A stretch of 64,000 nt of DNA from positions 26,496 through 90,495 of the forward strand of contig CAZDZO010000002.1 of assembly GCA_964509975.1 (NCBI GenBank), given 5' to 3'. The notes beneath the pieces were generated by a model, which was not told the DNA's origin, ran no database searches, and was given only the letters and a program-made list of their open reading frames with translations. Shown piece after piece: positions 1 to 10,047 of the stretch. Each line of letters starts with the position of its first letter. Position 1 is the first letter of the stretch. Position numbers and translations under genes: made by a program. The DNA comes from CAZVBV01 sp964509975. GTDB taxonomy: Bacteria > Patescibacteriota > Gracilibacteria > UBA4473.

Positions 1-2120
1 TCATCTTCCACTTCTGCGTGTCGTCCTATAAACTTAAACGCATTAAAATAATCAATCCGGTGAAAATCCCATCCTGCATCATAGAATGAAAATCCTCGTG
101 GCTTGTCTACAGGAAGGGCAACGCTTCCCCCATCTTCCATCTGATGAGCAATTGTACTGACCGTTGGTTCAACATGAAGAAACAATGAATCAATAGTTTT
201 ATCTCCACTTGCATCGAGAATGTCTTCACATCCTTGTGCTCCATAATTTCCTGTCAGCATTTCTTTGGTTCCTGTGATATCGAAGAGGGGTTCTGTGGCT
301 CCTACATGTTCTCGATACTGATTGGTGAGTGTCGGATCGTCATCATCCGCTGGAGGATAAGGCGTCAATACTCCCAATCCCAGATAATCACGAGTAACCC
401 ACTCTGATCCCGTTTCACAATAATCATTTTCATAGTTCAAAGGATCTGTCGTAATTTCTATATTAAGAGCACAACACGCTTCAAAAACATCTTCATTGAT
501 ATCAATATAATTTTTTGTTTCATCTTCGTCGTCATCGTCATTCCACCAAGAATTAAGCGCTCCCCAATTGGGAGGATTATCTTTTACATTTTCACAAAGC
601 CTGTCGGGATCTCCCGCACTAGGATACTCCTCATCACTCGTTTCTCGGTTATAAGTTCTATTCGCCTCTACCATCTGTGCATGGGGGTAACTCGTCGTTC
701 GTGGAGTTCCTCGTAGAAGTGAACAATCATCAACATCCATATCGGCTCTCAGAACCCCATTCCAATACAGATCTTTTTCTCGAGTCTGCGTCATAGGAAT
801 AGGAGGGGCCGGCAAAGGCATTGGGATAATATAATCTATATCCACGTCTTCTGTTGTTTTTACTTTAATATCTCCTGCTACATTACTTGCTACCAACGCA
901 GTATTAAGAACGCCTTCTAGTTGATCATTAAAGTTTTTGAGAGTTACAGCTGATTCTTCGTCTTTTTGAGAAATAAGAATAATAGTATTCTCAGAATCCT
1001 CAGGACCCCATCGCCCCCCTTCTCCTATTTTGTCGTTATCCAAAGAAAGTTTCCCTTTCCATGTTTCATAATACCGTTTCATAGCACTCTCAATTATAAG
1101 TTTTGTATGAATATCAGGGACATTTGTCATCAAATCTCCAGGAGGAGTAGCATCTGCTGGTGGTCGCATGTTTTCAGCAATAACACTGGTATCAATGATG
1201 TCTTCTGGTCCTAAAAGATTCATGACTTCTTTTGCCCAGTGTTTGGTGTAACGCATGTACGCAACGTCTTCGATGTTATCGATCCACGTCTGATATTTTT
1301 GAAGGGGCACATCACCAAGTCCTTTTGCTTGAGATTCTGATAAATCTGCTGAAAAAACATTTTCTCCAAATGTTTCCGTTCCCTGATGCACCGCATCATT
1401 TGTCTGCAAAAATCCCCCAAGTTCATCATTTTGAAACTCTTTTAATTTGTCAGCATCCCATCCCTCATCTTCTCGTGATGGCGAACGGAGTACACCATGC
1501 CAAACTTCTGGCTGATGTGTCGCACCCCCTTTGAACACAAAGCGTTCTTTTTCATAATCCCATTCGTACACCGGATCTTCGAAGTCCACATACGGAAAAA
1601 CTGTTGGCCAGAGATTGCCTTCTTTCTCCACCACTGGCAATGGAACGTCTCCAATAAGGATGGTTCCCACAAGTTGAGAACGTCCATCAAAATTTACCCC
1701 TGAAAAATACAAATGCGCATTTCCTTCGTAAATATCGAGAGGTGAAGCATCTTTGGGGATAGGAATAAATATCACTTCTCCATTCACTGCTGTTTCGACA
1801 TTCGTGGCATATTTCTTAATTTTGTATTCAAGATCCAAATCCTCAAGCAAACTTTCCTCCACTAAAAAAGAAACCAGTCTATCTCGTTGAACCTCTGGAA
1901 CGGAAGAAGATTCCCAAAACCCAAAGAGAGCCTGTGCCGGAGGCGAAAAAATTGGCATCAAAAGTACTCCAATAAGAAGCACTGCTAAGCGCTTCTTCCA
2001 AATTATCTTTGGAGAAGAGAGAATGCTCCACAAGTTCCCTGACTGCGCAGGGACAAAATTCACCAATAGCTTCAAAAAACTCCCCTCCCGAGGAAGGTAT
2101 TTTTTTTCAGCTGGTATCAT
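1..2120 (-). CDS. Large secreted protein of unknown function, 3' part missing
   Basis: An open frame of 706 codons starts at the ATG at 2118-2120 and runs off the window without a stop. The N-terminus has a basic stretch followed by a hydrophobic segment at about residues 44-60 and an AQA signal-peptidase-like site near residue 64, so the protein is probably exported or anchored by its N-terminus. The rest is acidic and rich in Asp, Glu, Pro and aromatic residues, with several Cys in the later part and no motif I recognise. It is the last visible gene of a same-strand cluster with a giant coiled-coil protein and a VirB6-like membrane protein, which suggests it is the exported component. A weak promoter may lie in the 99-bp gap upstream. 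Coding is clear; function is unknown. Confidence 0.85.
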   Translation of the reverse strand, partial: MIPAEKKYLPREGSFLKLLVNFVPAQSGNLWSILSSPKIIWKKRLAVLLIGVLLMPIFSPPAQALFGFWESSSVPEVQRDRLVSFLVEESLLEDLDLEYKIKKYATNVETAVNGEVIFIPIPKDASPLDIYEGNAHLYFSGVNFDGRSQLVGTILIGDVPLPVVEKEGNLWPTVFPYVDFEDPVYEWDYEKERFVFKGGATHQPEVWHGVLRSPSREDEGWDADKLKEFQNDELGGFLQTNDAVHQGTETFGENVFSADLSESQAKGLGDVPLQKYQTWIDNIEDVAYMRYTKHWAKEVMNLLGPEDIIDTSVIAENMRPPADATPPGDLMTNVPDIHTKLIIESAMKRYYETWKGKLSLDNDKIGEGGRWGPEDSENTIILISQKDEESAVTLKNFNDQLEGVLNTALVASNVAGDIKVKTTEDVDIDYIIPMPLPAPPIPMTQTREKDLYWNGVLRADMDVDDCSLLRGTPRTTSYPHAQMVEANRTYNRETSDEEYPSAGDPDRLCENVKDNPPNWGALNSWWNDDDDEDETKNYIDINEDVFEACCALNIEITTDPLNYENDYCETGSEWVTRDYLGLGVLTPYPPADDDDPTLTNQYREHVGATEPLFDITGTKEMLTGNYGAQGCEDILDASGDKTIDSLFLHVEPTVSTIAHQMEDGGSVALPVDKPRGFSFYDAGWDFHRIDYFNAFKFIGRHAEVED

Positions 2121-2219
2121 TTTGTTTATTTTTGTTTTTACAAAGAAAAACATGGGGAAAAAGTGGGGTTTTGTTTCCGCCCTATTGTGCTTTTTTTAAG
2201 CAAGAAATTCAAGTATTTT

Positions 2220-5200
2220 TTAAACAGTTCGCGCGTATTGTTTGAGTGCCTGTTCAATCGCTGTCGTATCACCAAAAAGTGTGACATTCACGTCTTCTTT
2301 TGTCATAAGTTCTTCAGAAAGAGAATTCATCATTGCATATTCACTCGTAGAGTCTTTCTTCGCCAAATCTTTTAATTGTTCTCCTGTGGCTCCATGATCG
2401 TATCCTTTGAAATCAAGTATTTTTTCATATTTTCTTTTTAATTCTTCATTTCCACTTTGATTAAACATAATGCGAGCAAATTTATTGACTTTTTCTTTAT
2501 TTTCGAGCATTGCAAACGAATATCTCGTTTCTCCTTTTTCCCAACGATCTTTTCCAAAAATCATTGGACGCGCATGATAAGAAGTAAAATTTCCCAATAA
2601 AGCTTGCATAAGTGTCATTCCAACTTTTAATCGTCCTCCTACCTCCATCAAAATACGCTCTTTTTCTTTTCTCCACCCAGGAGTTCCTCCAAATTCTTTA
2701 TCTCCATTTTCGATGTATTCATTCATCATCTTCATGTAATTCGGGAATGAAGAAATAAATGTTCGCCAAAAATCGGGTGAATTCTTTTCCGTACCTTCTG
2801 ATCGTTGTCCAAGCTGAGTCACGAGTTGTCGCTGATCCCACTCTAGGAAAAATGCCCAGGCATCATCATGATCTCCTTCTTTGTCTGCAAACCGTTGCAT
2901 TCGTTGCACACGATCGCGAGCAAATTCAGACATGTGAATATAGTGGAAGAAAAATCGTTCAACCGTTGGTTCTGCATTTCGAGGATTAAAACTTCCTCCA
3001 GCACTTCCCATAAATTTCGCCCATTCTTCAAAATCACTTTGTTTCCAATCGCGCTTTTCTGCTCCTGGAAAATCTTCCGGAACAATTCGTCCTTTATATT
3101 TTGGAGAACCTTTGTCTGAGAAAAATTCCACATGTGGAAATCGCACCACAAATTCATCTCCAAAACTATTGAGCACATCTCGTGAAAGCAAAGTTTGTCC
3201 GGTACTCGGATTTCGCAACGTCATCCCTTGAATCAAGAAATAAAATCGTCCATCTGGATTCCCATTCATTTTTCCTTTAATAAACGCCTGCTTAAGGAAT
3301 CCTGCAAAACGCGCTGGATCACACTGTGCTGATTCTCCTCGCCCCCATCGCTGAAGCATTCCCGCCAAAATATCAAAACGAGCACTTCCATCATTTTCAT
3401 ACTTTCGGAAATCCTCTGCATATCCGTCTTGTGCTTTTTTTAAATTTCCTTCAAGCGATTTATCCCAGTCATCAAAAATTTCTGTTGTCCAAATAATAGA
3501 GGCTGCTTGAGAAACCTTTTCTCGAATTTGATATGGTGTAAGCGACATATCTTCGTCAAGATTAAATTGCACCGTTCTCTGGAGTTTATTAAGAGCTCTC
3601 CAAAGAAGTGGATCATCCCATTTAAGATATCCTTTTTGACTTAGCAAATTAATACATGCACGCACCTCATCTGGATTATTTGATCGACCAACGGCCGCCC
3701 AAATCTCCCATCCAGGACTGTCATGATATTGTGTTTGAAATTCTTTCATTCGAGCCGTCTCTGATTCTTCTTGCATACGGTGAAATTCTTTTCCAAACCG
3801 ATTATTCTTTCCCCAAAACCCACTTCCAATCTGTGCTACATTTCTGTCCGAATTCCGTTTCCAGTGCTTATTTGCCGCTTCAATAGAAGTTTTAAAGGTT
3901 AGATAGATGTCATACAAAGAAAATTCCTTTCTTTTTCCTCTTCTATTTGTTTTCTTTTTACTTTCATAATCTGCGAGCCATTCTTTAATTCCCGTCGCCT
4001 GACTTCCACAAGCCTTTGCAACTTCTGCAATTCCTTCAAGATTTCCAAACTCAATAAGGGCTTGATTTTTTTGTTCTGGATTTTCTGATCCCAGTCGAGA
4101 CAACCATCCTTGGAAATACTCCTCATTCCCAAGACGCTCTCCCCAAACAAAGGAAAACTCATTTTTTTGTTCCTGATGTTGTGCAATAACATTAAGAGCT
4201 TGTGTTGGATCCATTCCATATTTTTCGTGGAAAGCATTTTCTGTATTTTTTCGAATATCTCTTTCTATAATTTCAATAACCTTATCAACATTTTCCTGAT
4301 AAATTCTAAATTTCTCATTAAAATCATTTCGCACTCTTTTGAAATTTGTTTCAAATGTTTCTTTTCCCTCAAAATATCCATATTTTTTAACATTCGCGAG
4401 TCCAGCATTTGGTCCTACTTCTATATCGCGATTACTCCCATTTTCATCAGTTATTTGAATTGTGCCGCCAAGATCACTTTCGGAAGCTCTTGTTTTTTCT
4501 TCTGCAAGAATACCACTTCGAACATTCATTAAATTCCTGAGACCATCTAAACGTTCTCTTATGTCCAAAATATGACTTTCCTGCTCTAATCGCCCTGGCT
4601 CCTTTAATTGTTTAAAAAGCGTATCAACATCATCAACAACTTTTAAAATCTTTTCAAAATAGTTTTCTAGAAATGCTTTTTTTGGTGAGTCCGGACTTTG
4701 TGCATTAACGCCAAAAATGTCTTCTGCAATGTCTCTCATCAGAGAAACTTCTCCCAGAAGTTTGTATTTCATTCTTGTTTCCCAGTCATTTACAAATTCC
4801 CCCAAACTCTCGGTTATTTCCTCTTTTACAATTTTTGGATCAATGTCTTCTCTTCCTGTTGAAACGCCTACCATTTCACTATGCAATACTTGCAAGGTGT
4901 CTTGCAAAAATTGTGTCGTTGTTTCTGTACGATTTGAAATTCTCAATGTTTGCAGTCCCAAGTTATTTAATTGTGTTCTTCCCGGTAAATAGACCTCTTC
5001 CTCTGTGCCAGGATCGGTAATTACATGGCCCTCCTGTGCCCATTCAACCCGAACCGGAAAAGTCTGTTCAAAAAGAAGTCGTTCACTCAGTGCGGTTTTT
5101 AAATTTTCTTTTATTTCTCCCTCTTCAAGTTCTTCTAGTACAATATCCAATAATTCTTCTATACCATCTAAATCTTCTGGATTTTCTTTCTTTTTCTTTA

Positions 5201-7769
5201 AATACCCAGCGCCTTCTGGGTTGAGTACTCTTGTAACAAGTTGTTCTAATTTTTGCTGAACAGATCCTTGCTCAGTAGAAGACAATCCCAAATCATATTG
5301 TTCGTTGAGTTCTCGAACATCTATTGAGGCAATATCATTGAGATGCACTGCAAGTGTCTTTTTTCCTACTTCCAAAAGATGCTTCGTGTGCTCTGATCCA
5401 GCAAGATAGTGATCTTGTGCTGTTTGTAGTGAGAGAAGATCTTCTTCAGTTTCAGCTGATCGATACAGTGATTCTAATTCTACAAAGAACCGTTCTGATT
5501 GATCTTCTTTTTCTTCTTCCGTTCCTTCAAATTTATTTTTTAACTGATCAATAATATCTTCTTTGAAATGGCGAATCGCGCCTTCCAAAAGAATCGTTAT
5601 CTCTTCTGGTGGCATTACAAGCTTCCCATCTATTCGATACTGATCAAGACTTATTCCAAATTCTCCCCCAAGCGCTTCTTTGAGTGCTGCATAGGTGAAT
5701 TCCTCATAAATAGCTTTATACCATTCTTCGTAACTATCTTGTTCCAATCGTCGAGAACTAATAACTTTCTCAATTCTTGTATTGAGTACTTGTTGAAATC
5801 TTTGACGAAAATCCACAAGTTTTCTTGGAATTTCAAAACCAGAAGGAACGCCCAATTCTGCTTTTTTATCCGCAGAGGCATTCTCAATCTTAAACAACAA
5901 TTCATAATCAGCTGCTCGTAATTGATGAAGCTTAATTCTTTTTTGTAATCCTTCCCAAAAATTTTTACTTATTTCCTCTGCTTTCCCTTGAATATCCTGA
6001 TAAAATTCTGCGAATCTATTATAACGACTATTTTCTTTTACCCGTTTTATCCAATCTTGTTCGAGCGTTCTTCGTTCTTCTTCAAGCTTTTTAATTTGTT
6101 CTTTATATTCTTCAGAAAAAGTGAATGTGTTTTTCACCACTTCAAAAGCTTTTTCGTATTTATCCTGGGCCGTTACATATTCATTATATTCTGTTGTAAA
6201 AATCTTAAAGTACGAAAGTTTCTTTTCTTTCTCATTTCGAAATCCTTCAAATCGTGAAATATTATTTTTTATTTCTTCAAAGAGACGTGATTCTTTTATG
6301 GTTTTTTCTTCCGGAGTAATTTCTTCATTATTTTTCAACGTTTCGTATTCTTCGTTTTGAGTCACAAGAGAATCTTTAATGTTGGTAAATTCTGTTTTTA
6401 AATACTCATCTGGTTCCCCTCCCGTTTCTATTGTGGCAAACTCTGGAATCTTTGACTCAAATTCTGTAATAAAATCCCCGAGTCCCTCCAAGTGTCGTTT
6501 CACATTTTCTTGTTTTCCCTGTTTTTGTGTTTCTGCGTCTACAAATTTTTCAATATCTTCTTTTGCTTCTGGTGTTGATTCTGTTTCAGCTGCTTTTTTT
6601 CGAGCATCTTCAAGGGCTACTTTTTCAAGTCCTTCCAAACGAAATTTCAGTTTTGTTATTTCTTTTCGAAGTTTTTCTTGTTCTTTATCAATAAGAGGCT
6701 TTTCTTCTTTCCAGTCATACGTCGTTCTTGCCGTTTCTTCTTCGGTTTTTATGGCTTGTAGTGATTTCTGATGTATATGAGAAAGCACGGGTTGTTTTTC
6801 TGCAAAGGCAAGTAATTGCACTTTGTTTCCGTGTCGAATGAATTTCTTTATTTCCTCTGCATGTGTAGCAAAGGATTCTCTCAAATCCTCACCACCTTCA
6901 CCGCCTTCTAAGTTTTCTCGCAATAAATCAATAATTTCCCAAGCAAGAGAATATCTTGGTTTTTGCTTTTCTCTTTCATCACTTCCCAAAAGTCCTTTTA
7001 CGGTATCTTGTGTGAGTTTTTTCCAATGAAGAGAAAGAACCTCTGTTCCCCAGTCAGAACTATTGGGAAAAAGTGCTCGTATCTCAAGTAAGAGTAATTT
7101 CTCTGTAGGCGTAAGCGGTCTTTTTTCCTCTCCTTTTTGAAAGCTTACAATATCATTCACCCTATCATGTGGATCTATTCCTGATCGAACCAAAAACATT
7201 TTCCCTCTTTCAAGAATTTTGTTTTTAGCTTCTACAAAGACTTGGTCTATTTTATTATTTCGTCTTTTTTTCTTGAGAATATTGTACAGAGAGCAAACAC
7301 GCATAAGTTGAAAATCTGTCCACTGCCATACATCTTTTGAAAGAATATTTTGTAAATTTTTTCGTTCCGTAAGAAGTACTGTACTGAGAATCTGTCTCAT
7401 TTCTGTTCCCAAAATTTTTCGCAATTTGGGAGAAGCATCTACCCAAGACAATATTCGTGGTGGAGCAAAATCAACTTTTGTCGTTGAAAGTGAAATATAA
7501 TAATTCATTATATCTCGAAATTTTGCTTTTTGTTTATTATCCAAATTCGCTTGTTCCAATACCCGCAATGATTTAATAGAAAAAGCGAGTGGATCCTTTA
7601 GGATTTCATCAATCGTTCTTTCTTCTCGTTGTTCCACTGTCTCAGTGGTTTGCGATCTTGTTTCTGGGTTTGATGAAGTCGTTGTATCGTCTGTTGATTC
7701 GTCCATGAAGACAAACCGACCCCACTGGTCGGATTCAACATTTCGAAACGTATTGGTAATAAACTTCAT
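2220..7769 (-). CDS. Giant coiled-coil protein, 1849 aa, unknown function
   Basis: One uninterrupted frame codes for a very acidic, Glu- and Lys-rich protein without signal peptide or membrane segments, so it is probably cytoplasmic. An acidic, Ser/Thr-rich N-terminus (about residues 20-50) precedes long predicted helical and coiled-coil stretches (roughly 300-700), then a more globular C-terminal third rich in Trp and Phe. I recognise no enzyme motif. I chose the ATG at 7767-7769 rather than the upstream TTG at 7778, because an extended -10 box (TGGTATAAT, 7781-7789) would start the transcript about five bases before the ATG. Its place between a VirB6-like protein and an exported protein suggests a scaffold or cytoplasmic part of an envelope machine; that is inference. 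Confidence 0.85.
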   Translation of the reverse strand: MKFITNTFRNVESDQWGRFVFMDESTDDTTTSSNPETRSQTTETVEQREERTIDEILKDPLAFSIKSLRVLEQANLDNKQKAKFRDIMNYYISLSTTKVDFAPPRILSWVDASPKLRKILGTEMRQILSTVLLTERKNLQNILSKDVWQWTDFQLMRVCSLYNILKKKRRNNKIDQVFVEAKNKILERGKMFLVRSGIDPHDRVNDIVSFQKGEEKRPLTPTEKLLLLEIRALFPNSSDWGTEVLSLHWKKLTQDTVKGLLGSDEREKQKPRYSLAWEIIDLLRENLEGGEGGEDLRESFATHAEEIKKFIRHGNKVQLLAFAEKQPVLSHIHQKSLQAIKTEEETARTTYDWKEEKPLIDKEQEKLRKEITKLKFRLEGLEKVALEDARKKAAETESTPEAKEDIEKFVDAETQKQGKQENVKRHLEGLGDFITEFESKIPEFATIETGGEPDEYLKTEFTNIKDSLVTQNEEYETLKNNEEITPEEKTIKESRLFEEIKNNISRFEGFRNEKEKKLSYFKIFTTEYNEYVTAQDKYEKAFEVVKNTFTFSEEYKEQIKKLEEERRTLEQDWIKRVKENSRYNRFAEFYQDIQGKAEEISKNFWEGLQKRIKLHQLRAADYELLFKIENASADKKAELGVPSGFEIPRKLVDFRQRFQQVLNTRIEKVISSRRLEQDSYEEWYKAIYEEFTYAALKEALGGEFGISLDQYRIDGKLVMPPEEITILLEGAIRHFKEDIIDQLKNKFEGTEEEKEDQSERFFVELESLYRSAETEEDLLSLQTAQDHYLAGSEHTKHLLEVGKKTLAVHLNDIASIDVRELNEQYDLGLSSTEQGSVQQKLEQLVTRVLNPEGAGYLKKKKENPEDLDGIEELLDIVLEELEEGEIKENLKTALSERLLFEQTFPVRVEWAQEGHVITDPGTEEEVYLPGRTQLNNLGLQTLRISNRTETTTQFLQDTLQVLHSEMVGVSTGREDIDPKIVKEEITESLGEFVNDWETRMKYKLLGEVSLMRDIAEDIFGVNAQSPDSPKKAFLENYFEKILKVVDDVDTLFKQLKEPGRLEQESHILDIRERLDGLRNLMNVRSGILAEEKTRASESDLGGTIQITDENGSNRDIEVGPNAGLANVKKYGYFEGKETFETNFKRVRNDFNEKFRIYQENVDKVIEIIERDIRKNTENAFHEKYGMDPTQALNVIAQHQEQKNEFSFVWGERLGNEEYFQGWLSRLGSENPEQKNQALIEFGNLEGIAEVAKACGSQATGIKEWLADYESKKKTNRRGKRKEFSLYDIYLTFKTSIEAANKHWKRNSDRNVAQIGSGFWGKNNRFGKEFHRMQEESETARMKEFQTQYHDSPGWEIWAAVGRSNNPDEVRACINLLSQKGYLKWDDPLLWRALNKLQRTVQFNLDEDMSLTPYQIREKVSQAASIIWTTEIFDDWDKSLEGNLKKAQDGYAEDFRKYENDGSARFDILAGMLQRWGRGESAQCDPARFAGFLKQAFIKGKMNGNPDGRFYFLIQGMTLRNPSTGQTLLSRDVLNSFGDEFVVRFPHVEFFSDKGSPKYKGRIVPEDFPGAEKRDWKQSDFEEWAKFMGSAGGSFNPRNAEPTVERFFFHYIHMSEFARDRVQRMQRFADKEGDHDDAWAFFLEWDQRQLVTQLGQRSEGTEKNSPDFWRTFISSFPNYMKMMNEYIENGDKEFGGTPGWRKEKERILMEVGGRLKVGMTLMQALLGNFTSYHARPMIFGKDRWEKGETRYSFAMLENKEKVNKFARIMFNQSGNEELKRKYEKILDFKGYDHGATGEQLKDLAKKDSTSEYAMMNSLSEELMTKEDVNVTLFGDTTAIEQALKQYARTV

Positions 7770-7780
7770 TTTGTCCAAGT

Positions 7781-7789
7781 ATTATACCA
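7781..7789 (-). promoter_or_regulatory. Extended -10 promoter of the giant-protein gene
   Basis: The minus strand carries TGGTATAAT about ten bases before the ATG at 7769. The -35 region is weak. The predicted transcript leader is only about five bases. Confidence 0.5.
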
Positions 7790-7839
7790 TAAATAAGCCC
7801 TAAATGGAAGAATAAATCAGGAAGAAATTAAAGAGTTTT

Positions 7840-9966
7840 TTAGTCGTTGTTTTTTACAATTTCAAGTGTTTCTTTTTTGTTATCACCTTCTCCTGTTGTA
7901 TTTCTGCTGAATTTATTCTTTTCTGCATAGCTTGCACTTTCAAGTTCTGTAAGGATTTCTTTTTCATTCTTTATAATCGCTTCTTTTATAGAGGTGTTTG
8001 TTGTTTCATTATAATATTTCTTAAGATCATCCAAATTCTTAAATTCTTGTGAAACACTTTTATCTTCGTTATTTATGGTTATTTTTTTACCATCATCATC
8101 CGCTACTACTTCAATTTTATTTGTATCTGTTTTCTTTTTCCCTTCGTAATCAGAAGTTTTTGCATTATTTCTTCCTCCTTGCTCAGCTATCCAAAGCAAC
8201 GCTGTTTCCACTTTGTCTTCATTACCACTTGTAAAATTAGTCTTCATATTAGTATACCCCGCTAAACTTGAAACCTTAGGAAATTGCTTTTCAAGTTTTG
8301 CTATAACATTCTTTGATTCTGGAATATTTCCTGAGTAGAACTTTGATCCTTGTTCAGAATTAACAGCTTTGTCATCTATCATTTTAAAAGCAGCCATTGC
8401 ATCACTCGCTCCTTCTATGTTGGTTCCTAGTTCATTAAACGCCTTTGTTAATTCTGTTGTAGATTTATTAAACATATTAATTCCATCTGGTCCGGTAAAG
8501 CCTTCATAATCTTTCGATATTTTATCCGAACGAAGTTTCACCATTCCTTGGTTGAGTGTTCTCATTAACGTAGTAGTTGATACCCCTTGTACTCCTTTCT
8601 CCCCAGGCATTGGGAAAATCTCCCGATCGATTGTTCCAGCCTTCGCAAGAAACGCACCAGCCCCTTCTGCTCCTCCTTTAATCTTGTTAATAACGCCTTC
8701 GGCCACTGATCCTTCAAGTGCCCAAAAAGCGGCTTTCCAGAACACTACAATCGTAGCAATAGACCACAAAAGTCCATATCCACTCGCGCCAAATGTCGAT
8801 ACTGAAGAACCCGTTCTTATAAAGTCTCCACTCGGTCCTCCTCCAAGATTTACCATCGCATCTATCATTAAGAAACTCACGGCAAATGCTGCTGCAATCT
8901 TGAGTGGCATAACCACACTTGTCACAACCATTTCACTAATTTTCCCACCGCTTCCTTTTCCAAACCCCATTATTGATCCCGCAATAAGAAGTGGTGAAAA
9001 TACCATCGCAATCCAGAGCACCACCATCCGAACGAGAAGAGCAATAAATACCGCTGCCAAAGCAATCACTTGCGCCAAAGATAAAATACTCACAAACAGC
9101 ACACTCGTGAATACATCGCCCCAATCGTTCAATCTCGCCGTAAGAGAGGGCATGTCTTGAATTCGATTGAACTGGATTCCGAAAGCAATAAAAAGGTTCT
9201 GTGCGGCTTTGCTTTTTGAGCTCGAATCGGCCGCATTCTGTGGATCAATGGCAAAAAGACAATCTTCTGGAAGTGCCGCTGACCCTTTTACTTTTGTATC
9301 TTTGTCTCTTATTTCTGTTACTGGATCTTCCCATTTCCCTTTTCCACACATAAGATCATTAATCGCTACAAAGAACGGTTCATAACTCACAACCCCATCT
9401 TTATTCACGGCTACATCATTTTTCAAAGCATCTTGAAGACCAGCTTGCCCCTTTGCTCTTGCGGTACTATCCGGAATCGCAAATATAGTAATCGCTCCAA
9501 CATGCACAGCATCCAAAACAACTTTAAATCCTAAAAGTGAAAAGTTAATAGCAATCAGTGCCAAAATAACATTCGGAAGTTGTTTTTTTATAGTCCAATT
9601 TCCATCCCCTCCTTTAAAAGAAGAAAATAAGTTTGAAAATGCCAAGAAAATTAATACCAATACAAAGAGTGCATTCGTAATATTTCGAATAATCACCCAC
9701 ATTGGTCGAATCGCAGCCATTGGTTCTGGAGCCGTCAAAAAATCCGTTCCCACCAAATCCCCTCCATAATTGATAAAAACCAAAGAAAGAAACGTAAAAA
9801 TATTTACAAAAACCGAAAAAATCTGTGCAAACGCTTTCAATGTCTCATTATCATTCCCATCTGTTAGCGCAAAAGCCACATCAGGACTCACGAATTGCCC
9901 CACTACGAGCGCTATAATAAGCGCTACAACAGTTTTTGGAGAAATGAGTTTTCGTAAAAATTTCAT
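7840..9966 (-). CDS. VirB6/TrbL-like polytopic membrane protein, 708 aa
   Basis: The protein starts with a signal-like hydrophobic segment (residues about 10-33) and then has several long hydrophobic helices between about 50 and 420, including a run around LIAINFSLLGFKVVLDAV and a Gly-rich pair near residues 295-390. The last 270 residues are hydrophilic and charged. This layout (multi-helix N-terminal half, long soluble C-terminal tail) is that of the VirB6/TrbL channel proteins of type IV secretion and of their Patescibacteria relatives. No VirB4 or VirD4 ATPase gene is in view, so a complete secretion system is not shown. It has its own strong promoter (TTGTTT, 17 bp, TATAAT) just upstream. 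Family assignment is moderate; the membrane topology is clear. Confidence 0.75.
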   Translation of the reverse strand: MKFLRKLISPKTVVALIIALVVGQFVSPDVAFALTDGNDNETLKAFAQIFSVFVNIFTFLSLVFINYGGDLVGTDFLTAPEPMAAIRPMWVIIRNITNALFVLVLIFLAFSNLFSSFKGGDGNWTIKKQLPNVILALIAINFSLLGFKVVLDAVHVGAITIFAIPDSTARAKGQAGLQDALKNDVAVNKDGVVSYEPFFVAINDLMCGKGKWEDPVTEIRDKDTKVKGSAALPEDCLFAIDPQNAADSSSKSKAAQNLFIAFGIQFNRIQDMPSLTARLNDWGDVFTSVLFVSILSLAQVIALAAVFIALLVRMVVLWIAMVFSPLLIAGSIMGFGKGSGGKISEMVVTSVVMPLKIAAAFAVSFLMIDAMVNLGGGPSGDFIRTGSSVSTFGASGYGLLWSIATIVVFWKAAFWALEGSVAEGVINKIKGGAEGAGAFLAKAGTIDREIFPMPGEKGVQGVSTTTLMRTLNQGMVKLRSDKISKDYEGFTGPDGINMFNKSTTELTKAFNELGTNIEGASDAMAAFKMIDDKAVNSEQGSKFYSGNIPESKNVIAKLEKQFPKVSSLAGYTNMKTNFTSGNEDKVETALLWIAEQGGRNNAKTSDYEGKKKTDTNKIEVVADDDGKKITINNEDKSVSQEFKNLDDLKKYYNETTNTSIKEAIIKNEKEILTELESASYAEKNKFSRNTTGEGDNKKETLEIVKNND

Positions 9967-9986
9967 AAATGTGTATCAATCTCCTA

Positions 9987-10015
9987 ATTATACCATAAAA
10001 TACACATTAAAACAA
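9987..10015 (-). promoter_or_regulatory. Promoter of the VirB6-like gene
   Basis: Minus strand: -35 TTGTTT at 10010-10015, a 17-bp spacer ending in TGG, -10 TATAAT at 9987-9992. An AGGAGA follows, about 11 bases from the ATG, farther than a usual ribosome-binding site. Confidence 0.65.
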
Positions 10016-10047
10016 GTAATTCTCCCTGTTGAATCCCTTCTTTTTCT

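Noticed and set aside
966..1703. Several short frames on both strands (966-1214, 1220-1429, 1232-1534, 1442-1690, 1497-1703)
   Set aside because: They lie within the long minus-strand gene that runs off the left edge and have no protein-like features.
7770..7778. TTG start for the giant protein
   Set aside because: The promoter position and the ATG nine bases on make the ATG more likely.
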